Counted from the first letter of the stretch, positions 22,361 through 35,960 are shown. The stretch is 64,000 nt of DNA from Clytia hemisphaerica (GCA_902728285.1 CACVBU010001128.1:337531-401530), one strand, 5' to 3'. Translations and numbers: made by a program. Notes: a model not told the origin generated them from the sequence alone.

Positions 22361-25300
22361 ATGCTATATTTACTGATTATCGCAGTTTCTATTTCTAAAA
22401 GTACATCACTAATAGGTAAGTATGCAACTGTCATTGTAAACGTCTCTATCTATAACTGTTATTGTTTTGAATTTATTGTATTCGAATCAAAAGAACTGAG
22501 AAACCAAGCAACTAAGACATTCTTCAACACATATTTCGTCAACTGACTTAAAGTCCGTGATCGTAAGTCTACTATGAAATTTCAAAAATGAATTCGCATG
22601 GAAACTACTTTAATGGTAGAAATTTTAGCGAGACTAATTTTAGCGTATATTAGCGAGTCAAGAAAATCTTGATTTTTTTGGATTTATTTTAGCGAATTAC
22701 GATTTCAAAAAAATTCGCGTGGATTAATTTTACTGAATACTCGTATTACATTATTGACTGAATTCGTTTTCTAGCATTTCTTTGCACTGAAACCCTTCCT
22801 ATTGATAAAAATGCATCAAGGCAATATAACCAGAAATTTGGCGCGGATAAATTTTAGCGATCTGTAAATTTGGCGTGTTTTAGCGAGATTTTTTTTAGTG
22901 AAAATAGGGAAAACTCGCTAAAACGCTGAAATTAGTCTCGCTAAAATTATTTAAAAGTATTTCTAATCAAAATTATAGATAGAACCAGTTAGAGGATTTT
23001 GAGAGGTCTTGGGAGAATTCACCTTTAACATTCCCAGGCTAAACTCGGACTGAACTCGGTGCCAGTCCGGTAGATAGGTTTACCTTGAAAAAAAAACACG
23101 GATGAAATTTGGTAGCCCCTTGGCACAGTCTAAAGTAAATTTCAAGGCCGATCTTTTGAGATTGGTTAGAAAATTTAAATCTTAATGCTGAACAGCTCTT
23201 GACATCACAAGAAAAATTGCAGATTGGGGAACATTAGGAGTCTAACAGACAAAATGAACACTATTTCCTTTAGAAAGAACAGGGATATGTTATAGCGGAG
23301 CTGGATGAAGGACGAGAATTCCTTAGCAGATTGCTTCTTTGTCTTTTCTATTGTAAACTGTTGATAATAGAAATCCATCTCTGTCCCCTTGAGTGTTCTG
23401 TTTTTATAAGAAAAATGAAGCAGACAAAGTATTCATGCAGTACGTTTGCACATATTTTGCTATGATGTTCCCGCTTTTCATCAAAATAATATTTGTAGAA
23501 GATACCCCAAAAGCTTCCTTGTAAATGAAATCTATTTTTATCAGCGTGTGTTATGAATTTGAGAAGCTTTCATGATTTCTCTTTAAAAATTTCGGATGTA
23601 AATATTTTGACAAATATTGTTTCAATTGACTTGAAATTTTTTCCATAATCAGACATACCGACTTGCTATCTGAAAATATCAGTTAGAAAGTGAGGCACCC
23701 CGCGGTGTAGCGCGGTATTTCAAATGAAAAAGTACTATTTATAATCTTACAGAAGAAATTTCTTATAAGTTTATTTTTTTAAATTGTCATTCACCAATGT
23801 TTTACAGACCCTCTTGATAATTAAAAGTTTTTAATCGTGAACGATAAATGCAGCAGCAGAATCATTGGCTAAGAGGAAATCCAAATTTCACGAGTTTGTA
23901 ATTAAAAAAGTTAAATTTCATATCAAATTTTAATGTCAGGGACAGAGATAGAACAAGGCTTTTTTAAATGTGCGTTATCCAGCTCCGCTATAACATATCC
24001 CTGGAAAGAACTACTTCTCGCAATCTTTTAGATAAAACCGTCGAATTTTTTTTCAAAACTCTTAACAAAAGTCTTATTTTAAATTACAATAGGACCTTGT
24101 ATGATCGATGACTCACGGATCATATCTGGCACAACTTATCATATCTCATCATGTTTATTTTGTCAATGTGATAAGAACACTCAACAAGTGTCCTGTTACA
24201 AGAAGGAGTTTTCAGGTGCGGTTCATAGGCTATGTGAGGATTGTAGAAGTCTACCGACAAATGTGTCTTGCTCCTACTGTGAAAAGCCTAACAACGCATC
24301 AGTTCTCATTCCAGTTGGCAATCCTATTGAAATCGAGAATGCACCAGGTTGCATTTCATGCAATTGCTCACTCATAGGAGACGTATCTTGCTTTTACTAC
24401 AACCACACATTATGTGATAATAGACAGTCGTGTCGTTTTGCTTTAACCGACAAAAATATGGATCGTTTATCGTGTAGTAATGGCTGTATTGATCCTTCAA
24501 GTGGATTTATGAGACCAGAAGGAACATGGGAAACGAAGGAGGGGATAAAGTGTACTTGTTTGAAGTCATTAGCTAGTTGTTTTCATATGAAAGAGTTGGG
24601 AGGTTACATGTTTGTAACAGGTTGTTTACCTACTCAATGTACACCAGAAAAATACAATGCATTATACGTCACTGGCAAAGGTATGTTTTAATCTTCACAA
24701 CATTCTCTGCGAGCTGAAGACAATGGATTTTCTATTTTCCATCGTTTTGTCTTAATCATAGAGGTATAAAGAAAGACAGGAGATGAATTTGTCGGTAATT
24801 GGTCGTTAAAGTCTTTTGATTTCTTTTATGTAATAAATCAAAAGAAATTCTAGGCTCGCCCGATGAAATACGACTTTTTAGTAGAACTCAAGTTTGCTCT
24901 GAACATTCTTACTATCAGCATCGAAGATTTCTAGCCTTCTAATATACGAGAATAAAATAAAATTTAGCTCAACGAAATAAGTTTGCGTTCAATTTTGTCA
25001 TCCATTAAATTTTGTTTTGAAAAGATATTTTCTCCAGCCAGAAAATAAAAAGTTCTTTATAAGCACACACAATTTCAGACCCAACTTGTAGACAAAAAGT
25101 CGCTGGAGAATTTTGGAGGAAAGTATTAAGCAATAGAGTTCACCTTGAAGAACATGTTGATCGAAAAATCTTATCATTTGATGAAGGATTGCCAAGTTTA
25201 CAGGCCCTTTTTTAGTCCAAATACTTTCTTACACTGATGTCAGAAACAATGAATCTCGTCTCATCTTATTTCCGACACTTGAGTTAGCCAATAAGATTTC

Positions 25301-28300
25301 ACCTATCAACAAAAGAGCTCATTAAAAATGCACGATATATGAGATTATGAGCATGCATACCTCGTAATTTTTTTAATCGTAGGGTGAGCATGGTTACAAT
25401 AGCATACTTACTCCTGTTTCTTTATACCTCCATGTCTTAATTAAGTGGTAATTCCACCGAGGCATTGAGACAGTAGTGTTTTATATTAAAGCTAACATCA
25501 ACTTATTAAGCTATTATAACTCCCCACCGATCTCCAAATTGTGCACGAATGTCCAACTTGTGCAACCAAGACCGAATAATCTTCATTTAGCACTTTGATA
25601 TTTCCCTTTCCACCCACATAAAAGGGAAACGGAACCGTCATGTGCGAACATGGTCAACATGGTCATAGGTTTAGGACATTTTTCGCATTTAATTTAAGAT
25701 TGTGAATTCAACGGGCAAACAGTCAAGCACGGCACGACCAGTTTTGCTCAAGTATACAATCTCAAAGGGTGTTTTCAATGTACTTGTTATGCTGGAGCTC
25801 TACAATGTGAATCTAAAGGCTCGTGGATGGAAGGGAGCTTTCCTACTTTCGAATTCCATGCCGTGGTGCTTCAATGCTCAAGCGTTGAAAAATGCGAAAA
25901 AGAAAAATCAAGTCCTGCGATAAAAAAATGTAAGTAATATATTCGGCTTTTCCAGAAATAAAATTATAAAATTTGTATATGGAGTAGTGGAGCCCGTCAC
26001 TGGTTTTCTAGGGTCCCTAGACTTAAATGCGCTACTGTTGTCGCTTTTCCTTCTTAATGTCAAAAAGGTTTTCTCACTAAATAAGACTCTGTTTCTTGAA
26101 CTTTGAATTTTCTGACCATCACCACTGAATGTTGAGCTTTGTAGTCCCAAACATCCCTTTAAAAAGACAAGCTTTCTCATTACAATATAGAGATCTAACA
26201 TATACAGATGACAATATTTTTCAACTGATATTCATAACGATTTAGATTGTGATGCAAATCCAATAGAAAGACAATGTAAAGGTAGTTATGTGTGGGATAC
26301 TGACTTCTGCAAGTTAAATTGTACAAAGTTAGGTCAAAAACCGACTTATGAGCTGACCAGGAAGACATGGTGCAGTGCTCTTCCAGAGCTCAAGAAAAAA
26401 GATTGCGACTTCTCATGTCCAGGTAGGTTGCTGTTCATTCTTGGGAGTAAAGTAAGTATTTGAAGATATTTCATCGATCTTATAATATACCCTGCGTCAC
26501 AGACCCGCTGGGACCCCAGCCCCACCATTCGTCCTCGGTGGGAAATACCCTGAGATTTAAGCCCCGCTGGGAAATTGAATTTCCAATTCAAAATTCAATG
26601 CTTAAAAATTGAACTCCAAAGTATCCCACTAGATCTTTTAACCTTAGAACAATAGAATTTCTATCCCCATTGGGATTTCAATAGAAATTTTTATCCCATT
26701 GAGGTAAAAAGTTCCACCGGGCTGTGATACAGGGGTGTTATAATGTTTGAAGAACAGAATCTGTGAACCATGGCTTGAACGAGAAATTAGTCAATTGGTC
26801 GGAAACTAGTCTCTCGCCAATGGGAAGCCTGTGGCAGTATAGGGGGGCGTACGGTATTTCGGAATTGCGGAAATCGACGCTTTCTTCTTCGACATTTCGG
26901 AAATCGGGAAAAATTCCTTCGGTATTTCGGAATGCTGAAATTGTGTCGGTATTGGAAATCCATGAACTTTTGCTTCGGAATTTTGGTATTATAAAGTTTT
27001 TACTCTCCTTTTTCGGAATTCATACTCTCGGATACCTAATAGCCGGGGGAGTTGGAATTAGCGGGGGGGTTGGAAAAAATCTCAAAACTTAATAAGCATG
27101 GTGTTGGAATAAAAATGTCCTGGGTGGAAAATTTTTGAAAAGGAGGCTAATACAGCTGAATTAGGACAAAAAAGGGAACTTTCAAAACATTTTCCCAAAA
27201 ATTAATAAGCGGGGGGGGGGGGTTTGAAATAAGAATGTCCTGGGTGGAAAATATTCGAAAAATTAATTAGCGGGGGGGGGGGTTGAAATAAGAATGTCCT
27301 GGGTGGAAAATATTCGAAAAATTAATTAGCGGGGGGGGAGGCTATTAAGTACCCGAGAGTACATGAAAAATCTAATTTGATAAAAAAATTAGTCGAAACG
27401 AGGAAAAACACCCAATAAAATCGGTATCGGAATTGCAAGTAGATAATAATTGATTTGTATCTTAATAGAATTACACTGTCGAGTAAATCTTCGTTTGAAT
27501 ATTTCAAACAACATTAAGGTTTCTTAATATGTCAAAACACTGTATGCTTTCAGACAGACAACTTTATATGAATATGTTTGGGTCATCTTTGGTATCGTGC
27601 AATTCAACAGATCAAATGATTTGGAAAGATCAAATTTGTGATGGAAAACAAGATTGTTTGAACAATGATGACGAAAAAGATTGTGAAAATTGTAAGAGAT
27701 ATTCTAATACCCCGCTCTGGCAGCAGGGACCTGAGATGAGAGGGAATCTGAATTTTACAATGGATAAGTTTGACTCAGATTCAAAGATTTTGCTTTAATT
27801 TGTGAAAGAGTGACCTTGCAAAGGGCTTTAAAGCTTTTTACTGCTTTCAATTGTGTTACTTTTCGGCTCACTATAGAAGAAAATTTTTCTTCTCAAAGTT
27901 TTTTGTAGATACTCGTTTGATCATAATCAAGTGTTATGGTCATCTATTGCTGTTGAAGAAACACAAGAGATTTCATGCGATCAAATTCCTTATTTAAAAA
28001 GAAATTATTCAAAATATGGATTAAAAGGTAGAATTATCAACTTATTATATACACCCTTTTCTGTATCACACGTTTGGTAAACTATTTGGGGACGCAAAAG
28101 TGCTCAAGTTGCTACATTTGCCTATAAGCTAATATCAAAATCACAAACAAAGTGATTTAAGTGCTGCTAAATAGAAAACGTCTCGTCTCGCCTAGAATTT
28201 TTTACTTATCAAGACCGTTCTTATCAATGCTTGTAGGAAAGATGTTACGAAAGTGCAATTGGAAATCGAAAATGTGGACGAATGAAACGGAATGGGATAA

Positions 28301-31300
28301 CAAGATCGATTGCCGATGCACCATCGACGGTTTCCCATCGTTTGATACGGTCAGTAAAACAAATGAAAGTATATTAATTCAAACATCGAACGAACTATAG
28401 ACAGGTTTAGTATAACTTTCTTCTGGAATATCAGGAGTAAGTAGAAAATGTTCAATATAAGGTAATGCAATTTCAGGAATATAAAAACTTTCAAAAGCTG
28501 GTGGAAAAAAGTAATAATTGTTTTGTTTTTTTCAGAACGTCAATCTCACATACGACTCGATTAGCAACGATATGGACCGACTTTACAATCATTTTAATAT
28601 TTCTCCAAGCAACATTCAACATTATGAAAAAATTGTTGACTTGCTCAACATCACACTTCAAAAGTTTCAATTCGACAACAGCTCCGAGGGAAATTTCGTT
28701 TACCAAACTACTGAATGGCACGAGAAAAATGATCTAAATTTATATAACATTTTTAAAGTAAGATATCATGTTAACCGTAAATGGGAGATAAAAACTTCTA
28801 ATGCATTACGCCCTAATGAAACACCCAAGCGTTCGAAAATTATTTCTACCCACAAACGCACTCATTAGCCGATCTATAGCTCGTAAAGATCTTAATCTCC
28901 AAGCAAAATTAAAAAAATGCATGAATATTTTTCAGAGAGCTGCAAAAATGAAGACTACAGGACGTTTTTGTGATACAGATAACCAACAAATGGACACGTT
29001 ATATTTCAAACTGCATGAGGAGTACAATATGTAAGTAAAGTCTTGAATGAGCCATAAGATGAACAACAGCCCGCTTTGAAAAAGTACGGTTAACAATCTT
29101 TCGTAAAAAACCTTTATTTCTTGGTTGAAAATGGTAAAAGGTGCCAAAAAGGATGATTACAATGAAACTTTTTCGCTCCTTATATTTTGTCTTATCAAGG
29201 TTAGCTGCTGGAGGGGCCACTTCCCTTTTCCCACATCAGACCACACTACCGTTAAAAATATTGTGATTGAGCTATGGTAGATCCTTCAAAAAACTTTCAA
29301 GCCTTTTTTTTTTTTATCTATTTTTAGTCCTTTCTTCAACTACAGTTTGTTTAAATCATCCTTTGTTAAAGCGCTTGGAGCAGAAAATAAACTTATACGA
29401 AAAATGGTGAGATGAAGATGCTTCACAATTCTCGTCCCCAGCCACTATAATATTTAGAAAACGTAAAATGTAGAAGTAGCAAATATAGAAAACAGAAAAA
29501 TGAAGCGACTGCTTGTGTAGAAATTTTCGTCATCTTTCGTGACTTCATCAGCATATAGCTCAACAATAAATGATATATGATATTTAGAAAATAGCTTTGT
29601 TTTTCTATTACAGCTTCAGATGAGAAAAGATAACTTGATGCAAAGAAAAGAAGAGCGGATACATCAGGTACCAAAACAGATAGACTGATCCCTTTTTGAC
29701 TTTCATGAGCGCACGATCAGTCATCATTCCTAGAAATGGTAGTAAGAATATGTACATATTTAGTCAAAAATTTAGGGTAATTTAGTCACACCTTGATTAG
29801 CTCAAATTTGTGAATATTTCCCGTTTATACCTGGTTTGTTTTTTAATGAGATTTCAAGACAATATGTCAACTAAGAAAAATGTAATTTGCCGTAGCAAAA
29901 TAATTCTAAAGTATAGAGTTTCGAGAACGAGAATGAGTCATGACAAAAGTTTGATTTATATTAGGTTCCTACAATCAAGACCAATATAGACAAACTGGAA
30001 GAAATTTTATCAGCGATCAGCATTTTTTGTTTGGCTATCGGATTGTTGGCTTTCCAATTTGTCAGGTATCGTTTCTAGAAGAATAATCATCATTTTTTAG
30101 AAGTGGTTTTATACTTTTATTTGTCAATTGTCTGTGAGTATCATATACCTATGCCCAAGTCCTCGTAGGACCACTGGGAACTTCGACCAAAACTTTCCTT
30201 CTGTGAGAAAAAATCAAAGTTTTATCAACATTGAAAACAACGCGTTACTGAACTGTCATCTACGCTAGATTGTTGAGACGTAATCGAATGAATCTCGAAT
30301 CTCTCCTCGTTGAACAGTAGATCTTCCACCCTCACTTCTTCCGCTCTCACTTGCGCGAAGTCCTTTTTTTCGCCACCTTCGGCTAAAATGACGTCGTTAA
30401 TGAGACAGAGGTGTAATATATCGCTTATGGAAGAGGGAAATCATACAACTTAGCAAACTTGTACCCAATACTTTAAAATATTCTGAAATTCTACTTTTTG
30501 TCGTCCTAAGCGATAAGGTAATTAAAGCAGATCTTTATCGGTAGCTGTTCTACCTCATAATGACAACCAATACTGTTTCAATATTTTCCAGGAATAAATC
30601 AATGAAGCTTTTTATTCATAAGAATCTTATACTATCATTTCTGTTGAATGCAATTTGTTACAAAATTCCACTTTGGTTTGTTCAAAATCTTCGTGCTAAG
30701 TCAAAGGTAAAATTTGTAAATTCGACCAATCGACCATCGTCACGTAAAAAAAATGAGAATGCACCTGCATTAAAATAATTTTTTTAACTTTGGAAAACTA
30801 AATTTACTACTATAAACATTTATGTAAACTCAAAATCTCCAATAGAAAAAGACCTAAAGATATCGAATCCTTTCCTTAAAATTATATATTTCAGGCTGGT
30901 TGTTTTACAGTATCGGTTTTGTCGTACTTTTTCACTTTGTCAACATTTTCATGGATGATGGTTGAAGGAATCAATATCATCATCATTGTTGTTTTTGTTT
31001 TCAAAGGAAATCGAAATTACCACAAGCAATATCTGGTCATCGGCTATGGTAGACATATTTTTGTCAAGTTAAAAATCGTGATTCTATGGTCCTTGTGAAC
31101 GGTGAACAAACAAGGATAAATACACAGATCCCGTTGCCAAACAAAAGGGGACTAAAGTCCACTCGCTTATTGAATTGTATCATGAACATATAAACGACTG
31201 GACATCCATCTCCTTTGCTAGCTTCGTTGCCGCCTCGGTAAAAACATAAAATGAAGCAATAGATTTTGATGATATACCACTTGGGAATACCTTGCTACCA

Positions 31301-34300
31301 ACGTCAAAACTTCGACAAAAGTCTCTGTTGTTCTACTCTTCTCAAGTCTTTTATCTCTATATCATAACAAAGATAAAAGAGGCAAAATCATCGTCAGCTT
31401 GTCAAAAACTCCAACTAACATTTCTAAATTTGACTTAAAAGTGTCGAACAATTTTAGAGAGTGTCGCATTCTAATTTTTATATTCTTATGACGTTATGAC
31501 ACAGGCTCTCAACTTTGGCAAGCTATTTTTTTCAAGTCATTAAAAAATTATTGGAGTGACAAAAGGGATTCAAAAGACGCAGTTGAAATTCTGCATTTAA
31601 AAGTTGAAAAATGTTGATAAAATGTATTGCAAAAATTTGAAAATAATTTTTTTGTGCATTAAGCTTTTTTCACATGTACTTTACGTAAAATTTACTTAAG
31701 ACCTTGAAGGTTGGGGAATTTCTCTAAGCTTACGTAGTGGTCTTGAGGCCTTATGTAGAGTTTGCTTACATTCAAAAAGTTTTGAACGGAAGGAAAAGTC
31801 ACGTAAGACCCTCTTAATCAACAAAAACTCTACATAATGTCGGGGAAATTCCCAAATGACAGCCTTACGAACGATTTTCCGTAAGTTCTAAAGTAAAATT
31901 TTACGTGCATGTGAAAAAAGCTTTAGGAGTAATGTTTAAGCTATATCAATCCTTTTACATAAATGATTCAAAGAAATAAAACTAGCCATAATTTTCATTA
32001 AAGTGCCACCGCAGAAGAACGATCAAATAAGTTGTTGAATTTGGAAAGAAATGTTACTGATAGCCGTTACTTTTGTTAGAATGGCATCTCATCTGAAGCA
32101 AAATTTAGTCTACAAATATTAGCAAGTTGTGTCCATCTCATAGATATCTTCTTATAGAGATAAAAAAGTTATTTATCTGTTTTTTTTTTGTCATCTCTTT
32201 TATTACCAAAATAATAGAATATAATGGCTTGTTTATATCATACTAAACGCTACTGTACTAAACTGCCTTTTTAATGCAATAGTCACACGACAAGTTTTTG
32301 AAATGATACAAATTTCTAATTTGCGTTGCTCAGAGCGGTTAATAACTACTTGTGGTTTAAATAGGGAATTTCCCAACAAAAATGGAATTTCCCTTAATTC
32401 GACTCCCTGAGGTAATAAAAAAAGACATATAGAGCTTTGAAAATGGGTAATCAGATCAAAACAAATCCGGAAAAGTGTTTTTAATGATGATAAAACAATA
32501 GAAATACAGTCAAGCTAAGAATGTTACCGGTACACCATTTAACCGGAACTAAAATACTGAAAAACGCGCGCAAAATTATGAGATGTTTGCCCAACTTCCT
32601 TATGCGTGAAGCTATGAATGCCATCCTCGGAAGCTTTAGGCTTCCTGCGGTGGCAATTATGACGGAATATTGTTGGATTTTTCATACCAATCTTGAAATA
32701 TAGGCGGCAACGAAGCTCGCTTCAAAGAGACAATAAAAGATAGATGTCCAGTCGTTTATATATTCATGATTGTATACACTTTTTTTGCTATCGTGTGGAA
32801 ACCATAAAGCGTAAATAAACTAATTTAAGATCTCTTTAATAAGATCTTATAGCTAAATTCTTTTTTCTGTCTTCCTTAGGTCTACCATTGCTCATAACTG
32901 GAGTCATGGTCGGCATTTTCTATTCGAAGTTCCAGAATGCTTACCAGTAAGTAATCTACATGCCAGAGTAAAACATTCTAATCCGCATTCCTATTGTAAA
33001 GTCACTTTGTACACCGTTGTCTCACCGCCACGGTGCAAATCTTTCCAACAATGGGAGATTAGCTTCTATTAAAAAAATCACGATTTGGATAAAATCTAAC
33101 GCTCAACACTCAAAAGTAGGGATGATTTTGGAGTGCATTTTTTTCCATTAAGTTTCAAATGGGGATAAAATCAAAGTCAATTTGCAAGGGGGCTGAAATT
33201 GTAGTTTATTTTCCCCGCCGGAACGAAATTTAGCCCAAATTTTCCATTTCCCCATATTAAATTAGTTCTGTCTACGTTTAAAGGTGCACAATATTAACAG
33301 GAGATTACTTATGGACCATGAGAGGCCCAGTCACCTTTTATATCTCGGTAAGATTATTTTCAACTTGTTTAATTTACTGATACAGGGGTGATTGGTTAAA
33401 ATTTTGAGCCTTGAAAATCCCTCTAAAAGGGTCCCAAAATCACGAAAATCGATAAAGCTCACAATTTACGAAACAATAACAACAAGTGACAACAAAGGTT
33501 TTTTCAAAATATCAACCCACAGGTGCACTTATCTTTATCACTTCATATTGTATTCTTCGACTTTCAGGTCAACGTTATATTTTTCATTCTAATCATCATG
33601 AAAATTCGTCGATTGTCTGTGCAACGAAATTCAATAAGAGCAAAATCACAAGAAAGCAAGAATAAGTAAGCATTCTTTTTGATGATTGAAATCACACAGC
33701 ATCACTCCAGAAACCCTCTAGTACACATTTATAGAGCTTAGAACTTACTGCACCACTTTCATAACAAAAATATGGCTATGCTGCTATCTCTAACCGAAAC
33801 GGTGAATGATGAGATTTTACACAAGCTTGTTGCATTGGTAACCTAGTCAACTCAAGTAGCTCATCACTAATTCTCCCTTAAACTTCTCCTAACTCGTTCT
33901 CAATCCATTTTTCATTATGTGTTTTCTTATGGTATTCGTACATTTTCAGCGTTAGTCCGAAGACTTTTTTGGTGTTGGTGCCATTACTTGGGATACCATT
34001 TATATTTGCACCCTTTGTTGAATACAGCATTTATATCGCTTACACTTTCGTCATCATGAATGGACTAACGGTATGTGGAAATTTCTCAATTTTTCATCTG
34101 CATTTAAATGTAATTTTGAAGAATAAAGTCGTCTAGAATCCATGTAATGCAGTAATATAGGTGTTATATGATAATACCATCATAATACTAAGATTTGCTC
34201 CTTCCACTTCGTTTTCTTATTATGGTCTGAAGAAATCATCTACAATCGAGGTCATAATAGATGAGAAAAAAGGGAAATTCACTGGGAAGTTTTGAAACCA

Positions 34301-35035
34301 CAATCAATTTGTAAGTGCTCTAAAGTAGGTTCGAAGGGTAGAGCTTTAACTCTGAGTTTTAATGCTGAGACTAAAAGATCCAAAGTTCAAAAATAGTCCA
34401 ATAAGGCTCAGAATATAGCCTGGAAGTCTGCCAACCACTCACAAATCGAGATATTCGATTAAGTTAAAGAGATAGTCCAAAATCGACTTTCCCGCCGGAA
34501 CTTTAAATCTTGAAAAACGTTAAAATAACCGAAATTCTCAATCTATTTCAACCATGATTGTAGCATGCTAGACTAATAATTTTGTAACCACAGACTAATC
34601 ACAGACTAACTTTGTAAACACAGGCTAAAGGGAACAACTTGAATTTCAAATTCTTTAGTATGTTTCGGAAAATAATTGAACGCATTTGCACTCCATTGCT
34701 CTGCTCTTATGGTCACTAAGTTTGGGCTGTGAAAGGCGACGAAGATTTTTTTCCGTCAACGGACGAACGGCAAAACGGGCAAATACCTGAAACAACGGCC
34801 GAATACTTACGACATGATTTCGAATAAATTATGTAAGTAGTTGAATAGAAGTCGGAAAAAAGTTTTTCTATCTTCTACTTTTTAGGGTTTCTACTTATTA
34901 GTCGGGCATGTTATTCTAGACTCGATGGTGGTGGACGAAATCAAGAAAAATCTGGCTCTTCGCAGGAACAGATCCTCTAATGAAAGCTCAAGTCAAAAGT
35001 CTCGACAAAGTAGTACCAAAACTTCATCTTCATAA
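22361..35035 (+). CDS. family B (adhesion-like) GPCR with VWC and LDLa modules
   Basis: Twenty exons: 22361-22415, 24093-24680, 25699-25929, 26246-26422, 27554-27691, 27743-27767, 27909-28027, 28237-28349, 28536-28757, 28936-29030, 29328-29406, 29614-29667, 29965-30065, 30592-30706, 30895-31048, 32880-32946, 33284-33347, 33568-33665, 33950-34070, 34886-35035; about 921 residues. Residues 1-18 look like a signal peptide. Cys-rich von Willebrand type C-like repeats follow (20-214, 215-291), another Cys-rich exon (292-350), then an LDLa module ending CDGKQDCLNNDDEKDC (to 396). CNWKSKMWTNETEWD..CRC (445-482) resembles a hormone-receptor domain. A long stalk leads to seven helices (about 640-895) with WMMVEG in TM3 and GLPL in TM4. 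Cleavage-site (GPS) cysteines and HL-T are not seen. The surface ligand is unknown. AATAAA lies at 35123. Confidence 0.85.
22605..22960. mobile_element. MITE with TTTAGCGA motifs in GPCR intron 1
   Basis: The left arm containing ATTTTAGCGAGACTAATTTT is inverted on the right (about 22925-22955). TTTTAGCGA recurs several times near both ends and in the middle. The design resembles the TTTCGCGA element at 15522-15931, but the ends differ. Confidence 0.65.
23280..24003. mobile_element. hAT-like MITE, 7-bp target duplication GAAAGAA
   Basis: Perfect 27-base inverted ends start CAGGGATATGTTATAGCGGA and finish with the complement at 24003. GAAAGAA occurs directly outside each end (23273-23279, 24004-24010). 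The CAGGG terminus is hAT-like, but the duplication is 7 rather than the usual 8 bases. It lies in intron 1 of the receptor gene, 89 bases before exon 2. Confidence 0.8.
24757..25434. mobile_element. CATAGAGG element, 7-bp target duplication TCTTAAT
   Basis: CATAGAGGTATAAAGAAA at 24757 is matched by the complement of TTTCTTTATACCTCCATG at 25434. TCTTAAT flanks both ends (24750-24756, 25435-25441). It is non-coding and lies in receptor intron 2. Confidence 0.75.
26487..26737. mobile_element. 251-bp MITE, 7-bp target duplication TTATAAT
   Basis: ATACCCTGCGTCACAG at 26487 pairs with CTGTGATACAGGGGTG at 26737. TTATAAT flanks both ends (26480-26486, 26738-26744). The interior repeats GCTGGGA-like and CCCATTGGG-like motifs. 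It lies in receptor intron 4. Confidence 0.65.
27023..27361. mobile_element. TIR element with poly-G repeat units
   Basis: TACTCTCGGATACCTAATAG at 27023 is inverted as CTATTAAGTACCCGAGAGTA at 27361. The interior has three or four units of roughly 70 bases, each with TTAATTAGC, a run of 7-13 G, and AATGTCCTGGGTGGAAAAT. A lone right end of the same family lies at 48162-48214. It sits in receptor intron 4, 192 bases before the LDLa exon. Confidence 0.7.
27743..27767 (+). other. putative 25-nt microexon of the GPCR
   Basis: The LDLa exon ends in phase 1 (27691), but the next good exon (27909) needs phase 2. These 25 bases, between AG and GT, restore the frame and read WNLNFTMDK across both joints, with a glycosylation sequon NFT. 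Both splice sites are weak by eye. The alternatives are a 1-base assembly error or a different small exon. Confidence 0.35.
31181..32768. mobile_element. 1.6-kb CATGAACA element, 7-bp target duplication ATTGTAT
   Basis: CATGAACATATAAACGACTG at 31181 is inverted at 32768; the arms run on through GACATC...AGCTTCGTTGCCGCC. ATTGTAT flanks both ends (31174-31180, 32769-32775). No transposase-like frame is present. It fills most of the receptor intron between the TM3 and TM4 exons, and hosts a nested element at 31663-31921. Confidence 0.8.
31663..31921. mobile_element. nested MITE, possible TTAA-type
   Basis: GCTTTTTTCACATGTACTTT is matched by the complement of the right end CATGTGAAAAAAGC. The flanks are TTAA on the left and TTTA on the right, compatible with a decayed TTAA target duplication (piggyBac or Kolobok style). 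It is inserted in the 31181-32768 element. Confidence 0.65.
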
Positions 35036-35960
35036 AAAATGGAAACCGAAGAAATATTATTTAACGTATATGGGTTAAATTTTAACTTAAATTTAAAGTA
35101 TAATTCGGCCTTTAGATTGATCAATAAATTATGTCTATTTACATCAACCTGTATTAATAATAACATATCGCTTTGCTGATAGATAACTATCGTGATTGGA
35201 ACAATATCTATTAAAGCATCCTTCTGAACTGAATTTTTGTGACAAAAAGATCCTTCAATTTTCCACCGCTGTGGAATAATGACAAAATATTTTGATGTAT
35301 TTCAAAACGATCTCCCATCGAAAGTTGTTCCTGGTACATACCGCTTTAGTATAAACGAAAGCAGCCACCGAGGGGTTCTTCAAAACATCTGTTCTAAAGG
35401 CATGTTCCAGCTGAAAAGAGCAATCTGTTCTAAGAAAAATGGGAAAGTTCACTTTAATTGAATCGAAATAATAGATAGACTTTATGTTACGATTCTCTAT
35501 CACTGACTCTTTTTAAAAAGCATTGATGACTTTTTTAAGTTGTTTTTTCAACGACGGGAATAAAAATGTCAACTTTGAACTTCATCCAAGATCTTGGATG
35601 GTCGTCATGGTTACTTTTGTCTTCGTTGATTGCGCGCTGAATAGAATCTCGATTCGTCGGCACAGCGTCAATATATGATTTTGACCTGTGCTATTCACGG
35701 TATGGAAATTGGGGTATCTGTTCTAAAAATCCAAAAGTCCTTCCAGCTGGCAAATAAGAACAGGTATTTACGAATTTTTTGTCGGTGGCTGCTTCTGTCT
35801 AAACATATTATGAAAAAATGTTGTAAATTTTTATGAAATTAGAAAATCTTACACGCTTGATATATAAAGGCTTTTTGTTTTATTATTTCTCACTCATGGA
35901 TATTCCTCACTTGTTGGGGAAAATCATCAAACTATGGGTCGTATGGGGGAAGTAAGGGGG
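35036..35960. other. 3' flank of GPCR gene
   Basis: The AATAAA at 35123-35128 is a plausible cleavage signal, 88 bases after the stop. Beyond it I see AT-rich intergenic DNA with no convincing gene. A few TGTTCT motifs hint at relatives of the element to the right. Confidence 0.5.

Larger units (their letters stand above)
29965..35035 (+). other. seven-helix domain of the GPCR (exons 13-20)
   Basis: TM1 ILSAISIFCLAIGLLAFQFV, TM2 LILSFLLNAICYKIPLWFV, TM3 with TLSTFSWMMVEG, TM4 VIGYGLPLLITGVMVGI, and an ECL2 with CTILTGDYLWTMRGPV. TM5 is VNVIFFILIIM, TM6 FLVLVPLLGIPFIFAPF, and TM7 LTGFYLLVGHVILDSMVV. The IHKN in TM2, W-M-EG in TM3, and W..RGP in ECL2 are family B hallmarks; GP in ECL2 favours the adhesion branch over hormone receptors. 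The cytoplasmic tail is short and ends Ser-rich (SSNESSSQSK...). Confidence 0.85.
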
